From the NCBI RefSeq assembly GCF_014648855.1, contig NZ_BMRX01000013.1, positions 181,985 to 245,984 on the forward strand: 64,000 nt of DNA, given 5' to 3'. The notes under the pieces were generated by a model that searched no databases, had not been told where the DNA came from, and saw nothing but the letters and a program-made list of their open reading frames with translations. The stretch is from Streptomyces parvulus (lineage in GTDB: Bacteria; Actinomycetota; Actinomycetes; Streptomycetales; Streptomycetaceae). Positions 16,525-24,900 of the stretch are shown here, one piece after another (the first letter of the stretch is position 1; each line of letters begins with the position of its first letter). Both the position numbers and the translations under genes were made by a program.

Positions 16525-17232
16525 TCAGCTCACCACTCCGGTCATGACGCCCACGGGTACGGCGACGAAGCCGGCCGTGAGCAGCAGCGCGAGGACGTTC
16601 GCGACGGTCTTCAGGGCGCGGTCGCGGCTGCGGCTGCCGACGCCGAGGGTCTGGGCGGCGCTCCACAGGCCGTGCCGGACGTGGAAGCCGAGGGCGACCA
16701 CGGCGACGATGTAGACGACGTTGCCGTACCAGGTGGAGAACGTGTCGATGATGTTCTGGTACGGGTGCAGGTGCTCGTAGCCGCCCGGGTGCACGGTGCC
16801 GGTCGTCAGGTCCAGGATGTGCCAGACGATGAAGAGGCCGAGGATGACGCCGCCCCAGCGCATCGTGCGGGTGGCGAAACTCCGGCCCGCCTTCCTGTTC
16901 GCGTACTTGGTGGGGCGCGCCCTGATGTCGCGGCGGCTCAGCTGGTAGGCGGAGGTCGCGTGGGCGACGACGGCGACCACGAGGACGACGCGGATCAGCC
17001 AGAGCGTCCACTCGTAGTGCATGAACGGTTCGCCCACCGTGCGCAGCCAGTGCGCGTAGTGGTTGATCTCCTCGGGGCCGAAGAAGATCTTCAGGTTCCC
17101 GATCATGTGGGCGACCAGGTAGAGCAGCATGACGAAACCGCTGACCGCCATCACTGTCTTCTTGCCGACGGTCGAGTCCCACACGGTGCGCGCCAGGGAC
17201 GGCCGTCGGTCCGTCCGCGTTGCCAGAGCCAT
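16525..17232 (-). CDS. sdhC: SdhC, five-helix cytochrome b membrane anchor
   Basis: 235 aa, with about five hydrophobic helices: VMAVSGFVMLLYLVAHMIGN, WLIRVVLVVAVVAHATSAYQ, GVILGLFIVWHILDLTTGTV, VVYIVAVVALGFHVRHGLW and VANVLALLLTAGFVAVPVGV. His residues in helices 1, 2, 3 and 4 are placed as expected for two haem b groups (Wolinella-type fumarate reductase anchor). The start is ATG at 17232 (MALATRTD); no good ribosome binding site is visible, so a leaderless message is possible. First gene of sdhCAB, divergent from a LysR gene across 95 bases. Confidence 0.92.
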   Translation of the reverse strand: MALATRTDRRPSLARTVWDSTVGKKTVMAVSGFVMLLYLVAHMIGNLKIFFGPEEINHYAHWLRTVGEPFMHYEWTLWLIRVVLVVAVVAHATSAYQLSRRDIRARPTKYANRKAGRSFATRTMRWGGVILGLFIVWHILDLTTGTVHPGGYEHLHPYQNIIDTFSTWYGNVVYIVAVVALGFHVRHGLWSAAQTLGVGSRSRDRALKTVANVLALLLTAGFVAVPVGVMTGVVS

Positions 17233-17292
17233 GTCACAGGACGTTACGGGGAGCGCCGCCCATCGGTCCAAGACATGGTGTGCCTGGTTTCC

Positions 17293-17307
17293 ATAGGGCA
17301 CGCCTAT
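17293..17307. promoter_or_regulatory. LysR-type box ATAGG-N5-CCTAT between sdhC and lysR
   Basis: ATAGGGCACGCCTAT has perfect five-bp arms and fits the T-N11-A rule for LysR regulators. It lies 20 bases before the lysR start and 61 bases upstream of sdhC, the usual place for autoregulation plus control of a divergent operon. Confidence 0.6.
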
Positions 17308-17327
17308 CGACGACGTATGCTCGCCGT

Positions 17328-18212
17328 ATGCAGTTGCAACAGCTCCGGTACTTCGTGGCGGTCGCGGAGACGCGGCACTTCACGCGCGCCGCGGAGGAGG
17401 TCCACGTGGCACAGCCGTCGCTGTCCCAGCAGATCAAGGCGCTGGAGCGGGAGCTGGGCGCGGACCTGTTCCTGCGGGCCCGCGGCAACATCAGCCTCAC
17501 CGACGCCGGGGAGGCGCTGCTGCCGCTGGCGCGCCGGATCCTGGCGGACGCGGATACCGCGCGGCACGAGGTGCTGGAGCTGGTGCAGCTGCGTCGCGGC
17601 CGGGTCCGGCTGGGCGCCACGCCGAGCCTGTGCACGGGCCTGCTCCCCGACGTGCTCCGCGCCTTCCACGACCGCTATCCCGGCATCCAGCTGCTGATCG
17701 AGGAGGGCGGCTCGCACGACCTGGTCCGCGAGCTGGCACGCGGGGCGCTCGACCTCGCGCTGGTCGTCCTGCCGCTGCCCACCGCGTCGCCGTCGCTGAC
17801 CACGGTCGAGCTGCTGCGGGAGGACCTGGTCGTGGTGTCGTCCCCGGAGTCCGCCCGGCCGGGCGGCGGACGCCGGACCGTGGACATCGCCGACCTGGAG
17901 GGCGAGCGCCTGGTCATGTTCCGGCACGGCTACGACCTGCGGGAGCTGACGGTGGCCGCGTGCCGCTCCGCCGGGTTCGAACCGGACTTCGCGGTGGAGG
18001 GCGGGGAGATGGACGCGGTGCTGGGCTTCGTCCGGGCCGGGCTGGGGATGGCGGTGGTGCCCCGGATGGTGGCGGCCCGCTCCGGCCGCGGGCTGCGGGT
18101 GACGCCGCTGGCCCGGCCCGGCCTGCACCGGACCATCGCGCTGGCGCACCGCAGCGATGTGGCTCCGCCGCGGGCGGCCCGGGAGTTGCAGCGGATGCTG
18201 CTCGAACGGTGA
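17328..18212 (+). CDS. LysR-family transcriptional regulator divergent from sdhCAB
   Basis: 294 aa. The N-terminal winged helix-turn-helix covers residues 1-60 (LQQLRYFVAVAETRHFTRAA, LHV-like VAQPSLSQQIKALE, LGADLFLRA). The LysR substrate domain follows from about residue 90 (GRVRLGATPSLCTGLLPDVL, DLALVVLPLP, VRAGLGMAVVPRM). The ATG at 17328 gives the standard MQLQQLRYF start. The longer frame from 17220 would overlap the sdhC promoter and is rejected. Its position and the T-N11-A box make it the likely regulator of this sdh operon; the ligand is unknown, perhaps a C4-dicarboxylate. Confidence 0.9.
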   Translation: MQLQQLRYFVAVAETRHFTRAAEEVHVAQPSLSQQIKALERELGADLFLRARGNISLTDAGEALLPLARRILADADTARHEVLELVQLRRGRVRLGATPSLCTGLLPDVLRAFHDRYPGIQLLIEEGGSHDLVRELARGALDLALVVLPLPTASPSLTTVELLREDLVVVSSPESARPGGGRRTVDIADLEGERLVMFRHGYDLRELTVAACRSAGFEPDFAVEGGEMDAVLGFVRAGLGMAVVPRMVAARSGRGLRVTPLARPGLHRTIALAHRSDVAPPRAARELQRMLLER

Positions 18213-18256
18213 GCGCGGGGCCGGCCCCGGGGCGCCGTTGGTGGTCGGCGCCGTCC

Positions 18257-18313
18257 GGGGCTGCGGGTGCGTTGTGGCTGGTCGCGCAGTTCCCCGCGCC
18301 CCTTCGGGGCGCT
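18257..18313. repeat. Streptomyces-type dispersed intergenic repeat ending in a hairpin
   Basis: The segment containing GGCTGGTCGCGCAGTTCC followed by CCGCGCCCCTTCGGGGCGC looks like a family I recall as widely repeated between Streptomyces genes. It ends with a seven-bp stem GCGCCCC-TTC-GGGGCGC at 18296-18312 that overlaps the rmdA stop codon, so it probably acts as a bidirectional terminator between lysR and rmdA. The copy number in this genome cannot be judged here. Confidence 0.6.
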
Positions 18314-20456
18314 AGGCCGTCGCGTCCACCAGGGCCAGGTCGTGCAATCGGTCCGGGGGGCCGGGGCGGGCGTAGTACCAGCCCTGGGCCGTGTCGCAGC
18401 CCAGTATCCGCAGCTGCTCCGCCTGGGCGCCGGTCTCCACGCCCTCCACGGTGACCGCGAGGTCGAGGCTGTGGGCCAGGGCCACGATGCCCTCGACGAT
18501 CTTGAGGTCGACGGGGTCGGCGGGGAACCGCTGCATGCTCTGGGTGAACGAGCGGTCCAGCTTGAGGACGCTGACCGGCAGCCGGCGCAGGTTGGCGAGG
18601 TTGGAGTAGCCGGTGCCGAAGTCGTCCAGGGCGATGTCGACGCCCATCTCGGCCAGCCGGCGCAGCGGCTTGAGCAGGTCGTCGTCGGCTCCGATGAGCG
18701 CCGACTCCGTCACCTCCAGGCACAGCGCGTCGGGCGCGACCCCGGCCCGCTCCAGAATCTCGACGGTGTCCTGCACCAGGCCCGGGTGGGTGAGCTGGCA
18801 GGGCGAGAGGTTGACGTTGATGCGCAGCGGGCCGGCCGCGGTCGTCTCGCCGTACCGCTCCCGCCAGGCGCGGGCCTGGCGTACGGACTGCTCCAGGACC
18901 CAGCGGCCCAGCGGGACGATGAGCCCGGTGTGCTCGGCGAGCGGGATGAAGCGGTCCGGGCCGAGCACCCCGTGCTGCGGGTGCAGCCAGCGCACCAGCG
19001 CCTCGGCGCCGCGCACGCTGCCGTCGCCGAGGTGGACGAGCGGCTGGTACTCGATGAAGAACTCGCCGCGCTCCAGGGCGGCCGGCAGCGCGGTGGTCAG
19101 CCCGTGCCGGGTGATGACGCGCGCGTCGGCCTCCGGGTCGGCCAGCTCGAAGCGGTTGCCGCCCGCCGACTTCGCCCGGTACATCGTGATGTCGGCACTG
19201 CGCAGCACTTCCGCGGGGCTGCGTTCGCCGGCCGGGCCCTCGACGATGCCGATGCTGCCGCGCACGGTCAGCTCCCGGCCGTCGACGCTGATCGGGGCGA
19301 GCAGCGCGTTCATGATGCGGCCGGCCAGTTCGTCGACCTCGTGCCGGGTGTCCGGGCCGGTGGTCAGGGCGACGAACTCGTCGCCGCCCAGCCGGGCGAC
19401 CATCTCGCCCGGCGCCGTGGCGCAGGCCTGGAGCCGGTCGGCGACCTCCACCAGGAGCCGGTCGCCGGCCGCGTGGCCGAGGCTGTCGTTGACGGTCTTG
19501 AACCCGTCGAGGTCGAGATAGCACAGGCCGAAGCGCTGCCCGGGCCCCGCGTTCAGGGCCTTCTCCAGCCGTTCGAAGAAGAAGCTCCGGTTGGGCAGGC
19601 CGGTGAGCGCGTCGTGCGTGGCCTCGTAGCGCAGCCGCAGGTTGAGCAGCCGGCGCTCCGTGGTGTCCTCCATCAGCGCCAGCTGGTACTGCGGGGTGCC
19701 GTCGGCGTCCCGCAGCAGCGAGACGGTCAGGTTGGTCCACAGGACGGTGCCGTCCGGCCGGTAGAAGGCCTTCTCCACGTGGTAGTGCTCGCGCTCGCCG
19801 CGCACCAGCTCGTCGTAGAGGCGCCAGGTCTGCGGCGCGTCGTCGGGGTGCGTCCACTCGGTCGCCCTGCGGCCCCCGAGCGTCGGGTCGGCGATGCCGA
19901 ACATGCGCATCAGCGCGTCGTTGACCTGGAGGACGTTGCCCTCCAGGTCGGCGATGCCGATGCCTATGGCGGCGCCCTCGAAGACCGCGCGGAAGCGGGC
20001 CTCGCTGGCGTGCAGCGCCTCGGCCACCACGCCCTGCGCCTTGAGGGCGGCCTGCGCGATGGCCTCCTGCTCGGCCAGGGTCCGGGCCCGCAGCGCGCCG
20101 GCGTACCCGGCGGCCATCGCGTGCTGGAGCCGCGCCGACCGGGCCCGCAGGCCCTCGGGGTCGCCGTCCTCGCCGCAGTAGAGCACGAGGTAGGCGTCGA
20201 CGCAGTCGAGCGTCCGGGCGAGCGCCTCGGGGTCGGTGCAGTGGGCGTCGACGAGCGCGGCGCCGACCGCCCGGGCCTCGGCGGCGTCGAAGGCGCGGGC
20301 GCGCAGCAGCTCGCTCAGCCGGCGGGCCAGCGGCAGCAGTTGGGCCTCGAACTCGGGCCGGGTGGACGACGTCGAGGTCACCGGGAAGACGGCCCGGCTC
20401 CAGATGGTCGCGAACCGGCGCAGTCTGTCCTCCGGCCCGTCCGGCTCCGCCCTCAC
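18312..20456 (-). CDS. rmdA: RmdA-like PAS-GGDEF-EAL cyclic di-GMP protein
   Basis: 714 aa, soluble. A helical N-terminal region (about 1-145) precedes a PAS domain at about 150-270 (FEGAAIGIGIADLEGNVLQV). The GGDEF domain spans about 275-440 with intact GGDEF at 357-361, and the EAL domain about 450-705 with EALVRW at 485-490 and DDFGTGYSNL. Both catalytic motifs are intact, so synthase and phosphodiesterase activities are both possible. Length, order and genome context match my memory of S. coelicolor RmdA, a c-di-GMP regulator of aerial development. The GTG start overlaps the methyltransferase stop (GTGA). Confidence 0.88.
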   Translation of the reverse strand: MRAEPDGPEDRLRRFATIWSRAVFPVTSTSSTRPEFEAQLLPLARRLSELLRARAFDAAEARAVGAALVDAHCTDPEALARTLDCVDAYLVLYCGEDGDPEGLRARSARLQHAMAAGYAGALRARTLAEQEAIAQAALKAQGVVAEALHASEARFRAVFEGAAIGIGIADLEGNVLQVNDALMRMFGIADPTLGGRRATEWTHPDDAPQTWRLYDELVRGEREHYHVEKAFYRPDGTVLWTNLTVSLLRDADGTPQYQLALMEDTTERRLLNLRLRYEATHDALTGLPNRSFFFERLEKALNAGPGQRFGLCYLDLDGFKTVNDSLGHAAGDRLLVEVADRLQACATAPGEMVARLGGDEFVALTTGPDTRHEVDELAGRIMNALLAPISVDGRELTVRGSIGIVEGPAGERSPAEVLRSADITMYRAKSAGGNRFELADPEADARVITRHGLTTALPAALERGEFFIEYQPLVHLGDGSVRGAEALVRWLHPQHGVLGPDRFIPLAEHTGLIVPLGRWVLEQSVRQARAWRERYGETTAAGPLRINVNLSPCQLTHPGLVQDTVEILERAGVAPDALCLEVTESALIGADDDLLKPLRRLAEMGVDIALDDFGTGYSNLANLRRLPVSVLKLDRSFTQSMQRFPADPVDLKIVEGIVALAHSLDLAVTVEGVETGAQAEQLRILGCDTAQGWYYARPGPPDRLHDLALVDATA

Positions 20457-21265
20457 GCCGTACGTCCCACGCCGGCGAACCCGGAGAACGCGTACGGGTC
20501 CTCGTCCTCCGGCGAGCCCTCCGGCCGCCAGCGCGGCATCGGGACCAGTCCGGGTTCCACCATGTCGTACCCCTTGAAGAACCGCGCGATGTCCTCGCGC
20601 GAACGCATGATCAGCGGATTGCGGATGTCCCGGTACACGTCCACCGCTCCCCCGGCCCGCTCGGCGGGCAGCGGGATTCCCTCGTACGAGGCGTGCGTGA
20701 GCACCAGCAGGCTGCCGGGCGCGAGCGCGTCGCTCAGCTCGGCCACCGCCGCGTACGGGTCGTCCGCGTCTTCCACGAAGTGCAGTATGGCAACCAGCAG
20801 GAGCGCGACCGGTCGATTCAGGTCGATCAACCGCCGTACCTGGGGACTGGCCAGGATCTCCCGCGGCTTGAGGAGGTCCGCGGCCACCACGGCGGCGTCG
20901 TCGTCACCGGCCAGGACCGCCTCGCTGTGGGCGACCGCCACCGGGTCGTGGTCGACGTACACGACGCGGGAGCCGGGGCGGGCGCCGCGGGCCACCTCGT
21001 GGACGTTGCCGAAGGTCGGGATGCCGGAGCCGATGTCCAGGAACTGGTCGACGCCCTCCGCGGCCGCGAAGCGCACCGCGCGGCGCATGAACGCGCGGTT
21101 CGCCTGCATGACCTTGGGGAGCCCCGGCATGAACTCCATGGCGCGGCGCGCCGCTTCCCGGTCCACCTCGAAGTTGTGCGAACCGCCCAGGTAGAAGTCG
21201 TAGATCCGGGACACGCTGGGCACCGAGATGTCGATGCTGCGAGGTGCCCAGGCGGGACGCTCCAT
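20453..21265 (-). CDS. SAM-dependent methyltransferase (DUF574/Methyltransf_19)
   Basis: 270 aa. SVSRIYDFYLGGSHNFEVDR near residue 16 and QFLDIGSGIPTFGNVHEVAR near residue 73 are typical of the Streptomyces-rich DUF574 family; VVYVDHDPVAVAHSEAVLAG follows. The target is unknown. ATG at 21265 with GGGAGAA upstream. Its last bases overlap the rmdA start, so it is translationally coupled to a cyclic di-GMP enzyme. That link is the only functional hint. Confidence 0.88.
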   Translation of the reverse strand: MERPAWAPRSIDISVPSVSRIYDFYLGGSHNFEVDREAARRAMEFMPGLPKVMQANRAFMRRAVRFAAAEGVDQFLDIGSGIPTFGNVHEVARGARPGSRVVYVDHDPVAVAHSEAVLAGDDDAAVVAADLLKPREILASPQVRRLIDLNRPVALLLVAILHFVEDADDPYAAVAELSDALAPGSLLVLTHASYEGIPLPAERAGGAVDVYRDIRNPLIMRSREDIARFFKGYDMVEPGLVPMPRWRPEGSPEDEDPYAFSGFAGVGRTA

Positions 21266-21416
21266 CCAGTTCTCCCACGCGTAGCCGGTCCGGTGTTCGA
21301 GCAGAGGCTACTGATCGTCCGCCAAAGGAGCGAGCCCAAACGGAAATTGACCGTCCGTTCCCGGTCACTGCCTGCGGCACATGCTCGGCACCAAGGCACA
21401 TCAAAGCGCACGAACA

Positions 21417-21454
21417 GGACCGTCCCCTCCGCCTGGGTACGGAGGGGACGGTCC
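21417..21454. terminator. 15-bp perfect hairpin downstream of the repeat lipoprotein
   Basis: GGACCGTCCCCTCCG and CGGAGGGGACGGTCC flank an eight-base loop. It lies 17 bases past the stop of the minus-strand lipoprotein gene and upstream of the methyltransferase promoter, so it separates the two same-strand units. Confidence 0.8.
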
Positions 21455-21470
21455 GCTGTGCGCGCGCCAG

Positions 21471-22418
21471 CTACTTCTTCGGCGCGCCGACCGGCTTCCC
21501 GTCGGGCTTGACGGCGTACCAGGTGCCGCCGACACCCTGGCCGTTGGTGTCGCCGGCCTCCTTGTCGCCGGCGAAGGTGTAGATCGGCCAGCAGTCGATG
21601 GTCTGCTGGGCGGCGCCGTCGGGCCGGGTGAAGCTCATCAGGCCCTTCTTCTCGACGCCCTTGGTGTCGTCGGCCTCGACGGGTGCCACGACCGGCCACT
21701 TCTCCAGGCAGTCGCCGGTGCAGGCCGACACGGGCTTGGGCCAGGCCTCGTCCTTCATGAAGCGGTAGACGGTCATGCCGTTCTTGTCGACGACGATCTC
21801 GCCGAGCTTCGGGTCCTCGCGGGTGGACAGCCCGGCGAGGTCGGCCGCCTTGGCCTTCTTGCCGTCGGCGGCGAGCGCGAACCACTTGCCGCCCACGCCC
21901 TGGCCCTTGGCGTCCCCGGCGGCGGTGTCCTTGGCGTAGCGGTAGGCGGGCCAGCCGCCGATCGTCAGCTGCTTGGTGCCGTCGGGGCGGGTGACCTCGC
22001 CGAGCAGGGACTTGTCGATGCCCTCGCCGGCGAGGGCGTCGTCGGCGGCCACGGGCGGCCAGGCGGTGGCGCAGTCGTTCTCGCAGGTCGTCTTGGGCGG
22101 CTTGGCGGTGTCGGCGTCGAAGCGGTACAGGGTGTGGCCCGCGCCGTCGGTGACCACCTCGCCGATCTCGGCGTTCGCGGTCACGGACAGCTTGCCCGCG
22201 GGCTCCGGCGCGCTCGCCGAACCCTGGGGCGCGGCCGAACCGTTGCCGATGCCGTCGCCGGCCCCCGCACCGATGTCGCCGACGTCGCCGGGCGCGGCCG
22301 TGGCTCCCACGTTCTGGCTGCCGGTGGGGGCGCCGCCGTCCTGGCCGCACGCCGTCGTCAGCGCCAGCACCACCGCAGCGCTCGCCACGAGTGAGGCGCT
22401 CCGCCAGGAGGTCTTCAT
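21471..22418 (-). CDS. Exported lipoprotein with two COG4315-type repeats
   Basis: 315 aa. Lipoprotein signal MKTSWRSASLVASAAVVLAL with lipobox LTTAC at Cys24. After a Gly/Ala-rich linker come two tandem units of about 110 residues. Each has a GEVV/GEIVVD...YRF strand, a CxxxC pair (CENDCATAWPP and CTGDCLEKWPV), an R-P-D-G turn, a W-P-x-Y segment and a GQGVGGKW/TW segment. This is the secreted-repeat family of unknown function (COG4315), often with paired Cys that may form disulfides or bind a cofactor. ATG at 22418; the ribosome binding site is weak. Confidence 0.85.
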   Translation of the reverse strand: MKTSWRSASLVASAAVVLALTTACGQDGGAPTGSQNVGATAAPGDVGDIGAGAGDGIGNGSAAPQGSASAPEPAGKLSVTANAEIGEVVTDGAGHTLYRFDADTAKPPKTTCENDCATAWPPVAADDALAGEGIDKSLLGEVTRPDGTKQLTIGGWPAYRYAKDTAAGDAKGQGVGGKWFALAADGKKAKAADLAGLSTREDPKLGEIVVDKNGMTVYRFMKDEAWPKPVSACTGDCLEKWPVVAPVEADDTKGVEKKGLMSFTRPDGAAQQTIDCWPIYTFAGDKEAGDTNGQGVGGTWYAVKPDGKPVGAPKK

Positions 22419-22670
22419 CGTCAATCCCCGATCATCGCGAAGGTGTTGCGGCCCCCTTCTGGGCCGCCGCACGACACTGGGTACGCACGGGGGTGCCGGT
22501 TGTGTTCAACGCGGCGCGGGATTCTTTGCGGCCGCCGCCGTCCGCGGCGTCGTACACGGGTGCGGGGTTGCGCGCGGGCGGTCCGGCGGCGGTCAAACCG
22601 CTGGTCGGCCGGTGTCCCTCCTTCGGGGCAATCGCGGCGCACTCGGGCGTGGCCCGCCCCGCCAGGCTTC

Positions 22671-23300
22671 ATGATCTGCGTCGTGCATGGACCCGAACCG
22701 ACCCGATCCGCCGCAGGCGGACGGGTGTTGGCCCTGGTGACGCTGACGTTCACGCTCGTCGGCGTGCCCGTCGGCACGGCGCGGGCGGACGCCTGCGCCT
22801 ACGCGTCGACCGGACCGGACGGCACGCACGCGGTGGCGGTGGCCGGGAGCAGTGCCTCCTGGCCCAGCTTCCCGCCGTGCCCCAAGCCCTCGCCGCCGCC
22901 GAAGCCGACACCGCCGCCGACGCCCACGCCGACCCCCGAGCCGCCGCCCCCGAAGCCGACTCCTCCGCCGCCTCCCGCGCCGAAGCCACCGCCGCCACCG
23001 CCGGCGCCGAGACCGGAACCGCCGCCGCCACCCCCGCCGCAGCCGGCCCCCGTACGTCCGGTGCCGACGCCGACACCCGCACCCACGCCCAGCCCCGTCC
23101 CGAGACCGGCCCCTCCCCCGGCGCCCGCGCCGTCGGCCACGCCCGCGCCGCGTCCGTCGCTGAGCCCGGTGCACTATCCGCGCCACCGCGCGGCCCGGCC
23201 GGCCCCGCGGTCCACGCGCGGGGCCACGTCGCCGCTCGTCTTCGTCCTGCTCATCACGGTGCCCGCGGTGGTCGCCGTCGCCGCGCTCCGTGCGCGCTGA
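22671..23300 (+). CDS. Exported proline-rich protein with C-terminal membrane segment
   Basis: About 209 aa if it starts at ATG 22671 (GTG 22683 is an alternative). A hydrophobic signal (VLALVTLTFTLVGVPVG) ends with an ARADA cleavage-like site. The mature part is mostly Pro with Lys/Thr/Ala/Glu in PPPKPTPPP-style runs over about 110 residues, followed by SPLVFVLLITVPAVVAVAAL and a short Arg end. It looks like a rod spanning the cell wall, anchored at the C-terminus. The low-complexity DNA makes all strands look open; signal, tail and the following ribosome binding site support this frame. Divergent from the lipoprotein. Confidence 0.72.
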   Translation: MICVVHGPEPTRSAAGGRVLALVTLTFTLVGVPVGTARADACAYASTGPDGTHAVAVAGSSASWPSFPPCPKPSPPPKPTPPPTPTPTPEPPPPKPTPPPPPAPKPPPPPPAPRPEPPPPPPPQPAPVRPVPTPTPAPTPSPVPRPAPPPAPAPSATPAPRPSLSPVHYPRHRAARPAPRSTRGATSPLVFVLLITVPAVVAVAALRAR

Positions 23301-23316
23301 ATCCTGGAGGCCTCTC

Positions 23317-24081
23317 TTGCCGGAATGGCTTGTTCTCACCCTCGCGATGCTGGCCGCCTGCGTCGTGGTGGTCATCGTCACGCTCCTGCGGCACCGCGCG
23401 GCCTCCGACGACGAGGACATCACCGAGACCCCGGACGTCATCGAGTACATGACGATGTGGATCGGAGTGGTGTACGCCATCGTCCTGGGCCTGGCCATCG
23501 CCGGTGTCTGGGAGGCGCGCAGCGCGGCCCAGGACCACGTGCAGACGGAGGCCGTCGCGCTGCACGAGATCTCGGAACGCGTCCGGGCCTACCCTCCGGA
23601 CGTCCGTGACCGCATCCGGGAGGATGTCAACGCCTATGTCGGACACGTCGTCACTACGGAGTGGAAGTCCATGGCCGACAGGGGCGAGGTGACCGAGCGC
23701 GGGACCGAACTGCTCGACCGGGTCCGCGCCGACGTCACCGACTACGAGCCGCGGTCCGACTTCGAGGCCCAGGCGTACCAGCCGCTTGTGGACCAGGTGG
23801 CCGCGGCGGACCAGGCCCGCAGCAACCGTGCGCAGTCGACGGGCGCGACGATGCCGGGGGTGGTCTGGTTCGGGCTGATCGCGGGCGGGGTCATCACGAT
23901 CGGGATGGTGTTCGCCCTGCAGATCCGGCGCACGACGCGCGAGCTGGTCCTCGCCGGCATCTTCTCCGCGCTGATCGCCTTCCTGCTCTTCCTCATCTGG
24001 GACTTCGACGCCCCCTTCAGCCGGGGGGTCGCCGCGTCCACCGATCCGTTCCTGAGCCTCTTCCCCGACGTCAAGGGCTGA
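23317..24081 (+). CDS. DUF4239 integral membrane protein
   Basis: 254 aa beginning LPEWLVLTLAMLAACVVVV. TTG at 23317 is chosen because GGAGG sits six bases upstream, while the earlier GTG would overlap the previous stop. Helices are seen at about 4-24, 48-70 (WIGVVYAIVLGLAIAGVW), 186-205 and 212-235. The segment between helices 2 and 3 is charged and helical (QTEAVALHEISERVRAYP), as in DUF4239. Function unknown. Starts 16 bases after the proline-rich protein, so the two are probably co-transcribed. Confidence 0.82.
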   Translation: MPEWLVLTLAMLAACVVVVIVTLLRHRAASDDEDITETPDVIEYMTMWIGVVYAIVLGLAIAGVWEARSAAQDHVQTEAVALHEISERVRAYPPDVRDRIREDVNAYVGHVVTTEWKSMADRGEVTERGTELLDRVRADVTDYEPRSDFEAQAYQPLVDQVAAADQARSNRAQSTGATMPGVVWFGLIAGGVITIGMVFALQIRRTTRELVLAGIFSALIAFLLFLIWDFDAPFSRGVAASTDPFLSLFPDVKG

Positions 24082-24090
24082 GCCGGGAGC

Positions 24091-24137
24091 GGGGACGGTG
24101 ACGGCGCGGGCGTGGACGACACGCCGTCGCCGTCCCC
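24091..24137. terminator. 16-bp hairpin after the DUF4239 gene
   Basis: GGGGACGGTGACGGCG pairs with CGCCGTCGCCGTCCCC (one G-U pair) around a 15-base loop, nine bases past the stop codon. Confidence 0.7.
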
Positions 24138-24281
24138 TGAGCGGCCCACACGATTGCCCCATTCGCGCGACTGCGATCGCGTCCGCGCACGCCGTTTCCT
24201 AGCGTTTCGGACATCGAGGTGCGTTTCTGGCGCGAGCGGAACAGATCCGCCGCCGCTCCTCGGGGACCCGGAGGATTCACG

Positions 24282-24806
24282 ATGCGCGCGATACCCGTCG
24301 CCTCGGTCGCACTGCTGGGGGTCGCCGCCCTCTCCGCCTGCGTGCCGGCCGGGGCAGCCGTCGGCGGCCACGGCTCGACGTTCGGCTTCACCGTCACCCC
24401 GTCGACCGTCGCTCCCGGCGGCGAGGTCACGCTGGGGGTGGGCCGCACCGACGCGGGCTGCCGAGGACGGGTGACGGTCACCTCGCCGGTGTTCGACACG
24501 GTCACGATCCCCCGGGACGACTACTCGGCGACGGCGCGGGTCGACCGCGAGGCCCGGCGCGGGGCGGTCTACCAGGTGACGTTCGCCTGCAAGAACAGGA
24601 CCGGCACCGCGGACCTGACCATCGCGGGCGGTTCGCACCACGAGCGCCCCGAGACGCACCACCCGAAGGGCGTGCACGCCGGTGAGGGCGGCAGCATCGC
24701 GGGGCTGGACGTGAAGCAGATCGGGCTCGGCGCCGCGCTCGTCGTGGGCTCGGTGGGCGTCGCCCACCACCTCGCGCGCCGCCGCTCGGGCGAGGACGGC
24801 GCCTGA
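24282..24806 (+). CDS. Exported protein with hydrophobic C-terminal tail, possible sortase or tail-anchored substrate (A)
   Basis: 174 aa. Signal MRAIPVASVALLGVAALSAC; the Cys21 context LSACV is lipobox-like. A beta-rich Ig-like domain follows (VTPSTVAPGGEVTLGVGR, YQVTFACKNRTGTADLTI) with two Cys. Then comes a His-rich linker, a hydrophobic stretch IGLGAALVVGSVGVAHHLA and the basic end RRRSGEDGA. No LPXTG is present. ATG at 24282 with CGGAGG. Same architecture as the convergent gene at 24901. Function unknown; the nearby class F sortase suggests a wall or membrane-surface role. Confidence 0.75.
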   Translation: MRAIPVASVALLGVAALSACVPAGAAVGGHGSTFGFTVTPSTVAPGGEVTLGVGRTDAGCRGRVTVTSPVFDTVTIPRDDYSATARVDREARRGAVYQVTFACKNRTGTADLTIAGGSHHERPETHHPKGVHAGEGGSIAGLDVKQIGLGAALVVGSVGVAHHLARRRSGEDGA

Positions 24807-24839
24807 CCCCCTCCCCACGCGATCCTCACCGTGCGCACA

Positions 24840-24872
24840 TTCGCCCCGGATCCTCCTCGGATCCGGGGCGAA
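24840..24872. terminator. 14-bp perfect bidirectional terminator between the two tailed exported proteins
   Basis: TTCGCCCCGGATCC and GGATCCGGGGCGAA with loop TCCTC, between convergent stops at 24806 and 24901. Confidence 0.85.
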
Positions 24873-24900
24873 ACGCCGTGCGCGTACGGACGGGAACGCG

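Noticed and set aside
17972..17990. GGTTCGAAC, a tRNA T-loop-like string
   Set aside because: Lies inside the LysR coding sequence with no acceptor stem around it.
22799..23140. Gly-rich minus-strand frame
   Set aside because: Complement of the proline-rich coding repeat; no start signal or signal peptide.
22921..23160. Short GC-rich repeats as a CRISPR-like or tandem array
   Set aside because: Irregular codon-level Pro repeats, not fixed repeat-spacer units.
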